A DNA stretch of 64,000 nucleotides from contig NZ_CP109427.1 of the NCBI RefSeq assembly GCF_036250695.1, forward strand, positions 1 to 64,000, read 5' to 3'. Position numbers and translations under genes: made by a program. This document shows, piece by piece, positions 63,840 through 64,000 of this stretch. Position 1 is the stretch's first letter, and each line of letters opens with the position of its first letter. The notes beneath the pieces were generated by a model. The model saw only the letters and a program-made list of their open reading frames with translations. It was not told the DNA's origin and searched no databases. This stretch comes from Streptomyces sp. NBC_01497 (GTDB lineage Bacteria > Actinomycetota > Actinomycetes > Streptomycetales > Streptomycetaceae).

Positions 63840-64000
63840 AGCAGCGCTCACGCATCTGCACGTGCCTGCGGCCCGAATCGCCAACGGTGCGCACACTGCA
63901 CGCGCGCGGTGCGCAACTCCCGCGCCGGGTGGCAAGCGACGACGAGAGCGCCCCCTCGATGCCAGAGTCGCCAGGTCCCACGGGTCAAGCACCTGAGAAT

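Noticed and set aside
1..64000. CRISPR arrays, tRNA and rRNA genes
   Set aside because: No regularly spaced repeats of CRISPR type and no tRNA or rRNA signatures were seen on reading; a tRNA/CRISPR scan would settle small cases.

Overview
The window looks like the end of a linear Streptomyces (or close relative) replicon, either a chromosome arm or a large linear plasmid. G+C is high and third codon positions are strongly GC-biased. GTG starts, WhiB, SigB/SigF-type, STAS and DUF5133-type genes are all present. The first ~170-300 bases are packed hairpins, several with TGC loops, in the style and order of archetypal Streptomyces telomeres. The extreme terminal palindrome seems to be missing. 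This assignment rests on remembered telomere sequences, not on a database search.

Layout: (1) 1-300, telomere-like palindromes. (2) 429-3803, an ankyrin protein and a DEAH helicase with C-terminal helicase-associated (HA) repeats; a helicase gene next to a Streptomyces telomere is a known arrangement. (3) 3897-13640, a Tn7/Tn5053-like operon: a 1,091-residue TniQ fused to five HA repeats, a second TniQ, a TnsA-like protein that has lost its recognisable catalytic residues, TnsB with an intact DDE triad, the ATPase TnsC, and a helical passenger. (4) 13890-16657, a second transposition module made of a 5'-truncated tnsB and an intact tnsC. (5) 16895-23718, a complete type I Wadjet system, jetABCD. 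(6) 23852-25481, an ISL3-type IS with perfect 31-bp ends. (7) 25731-31674, a leftward CBASS operon: Cap4-like nuclease-SAVED effector, CD-NTase, stand-alone E2, E1, JAB peptidase and an extra MNT-type nucleotidyltransferase. (8) 31785-39248, a TPR-regulator relic, a PIN membrane protein, an ISL3 relic, a one-protein GmrSD-type endonuclease with a RAMA-like tail, two genes of unknown function (one split by an in-frame amber codon) and a GNAT protein. (9) 39555-47893, a repeat cluster, a Pycsar-effector-like relic, a frameshifted sigma factor and its partner, a membrane beta-helix repeat protein, and a giant STAND NTPase with a C-terminal nuclease.

From about 48 kb to the end the sequence is mostly a gene graveyard: three relics of an ATP-dependent DNA ligase, a headless DnaJ, TPR, hydrolase, desulfhydrase and oxidoreductase fragments, and frameshifted sigma and zinc-finger genes. 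A few intact small genes lie among them (WhiB, winged helix, STAS, DUF5133, a secreted protein, an NADP-dependent oxidoreductase).

Together this reads as a telomere-proximal defence island (anti-plasmid Wadjet, CBASS, GmrSD, STAND) brought in or kept by Tn7-like transposition. The least conventional part is the HA-repeat link between the telomere-side helicase and the fused TniQ. It suggests a target-selection or telomere-associated transposition system not matching the Tn7, Tn5053 or CRISPR-associated types I know.
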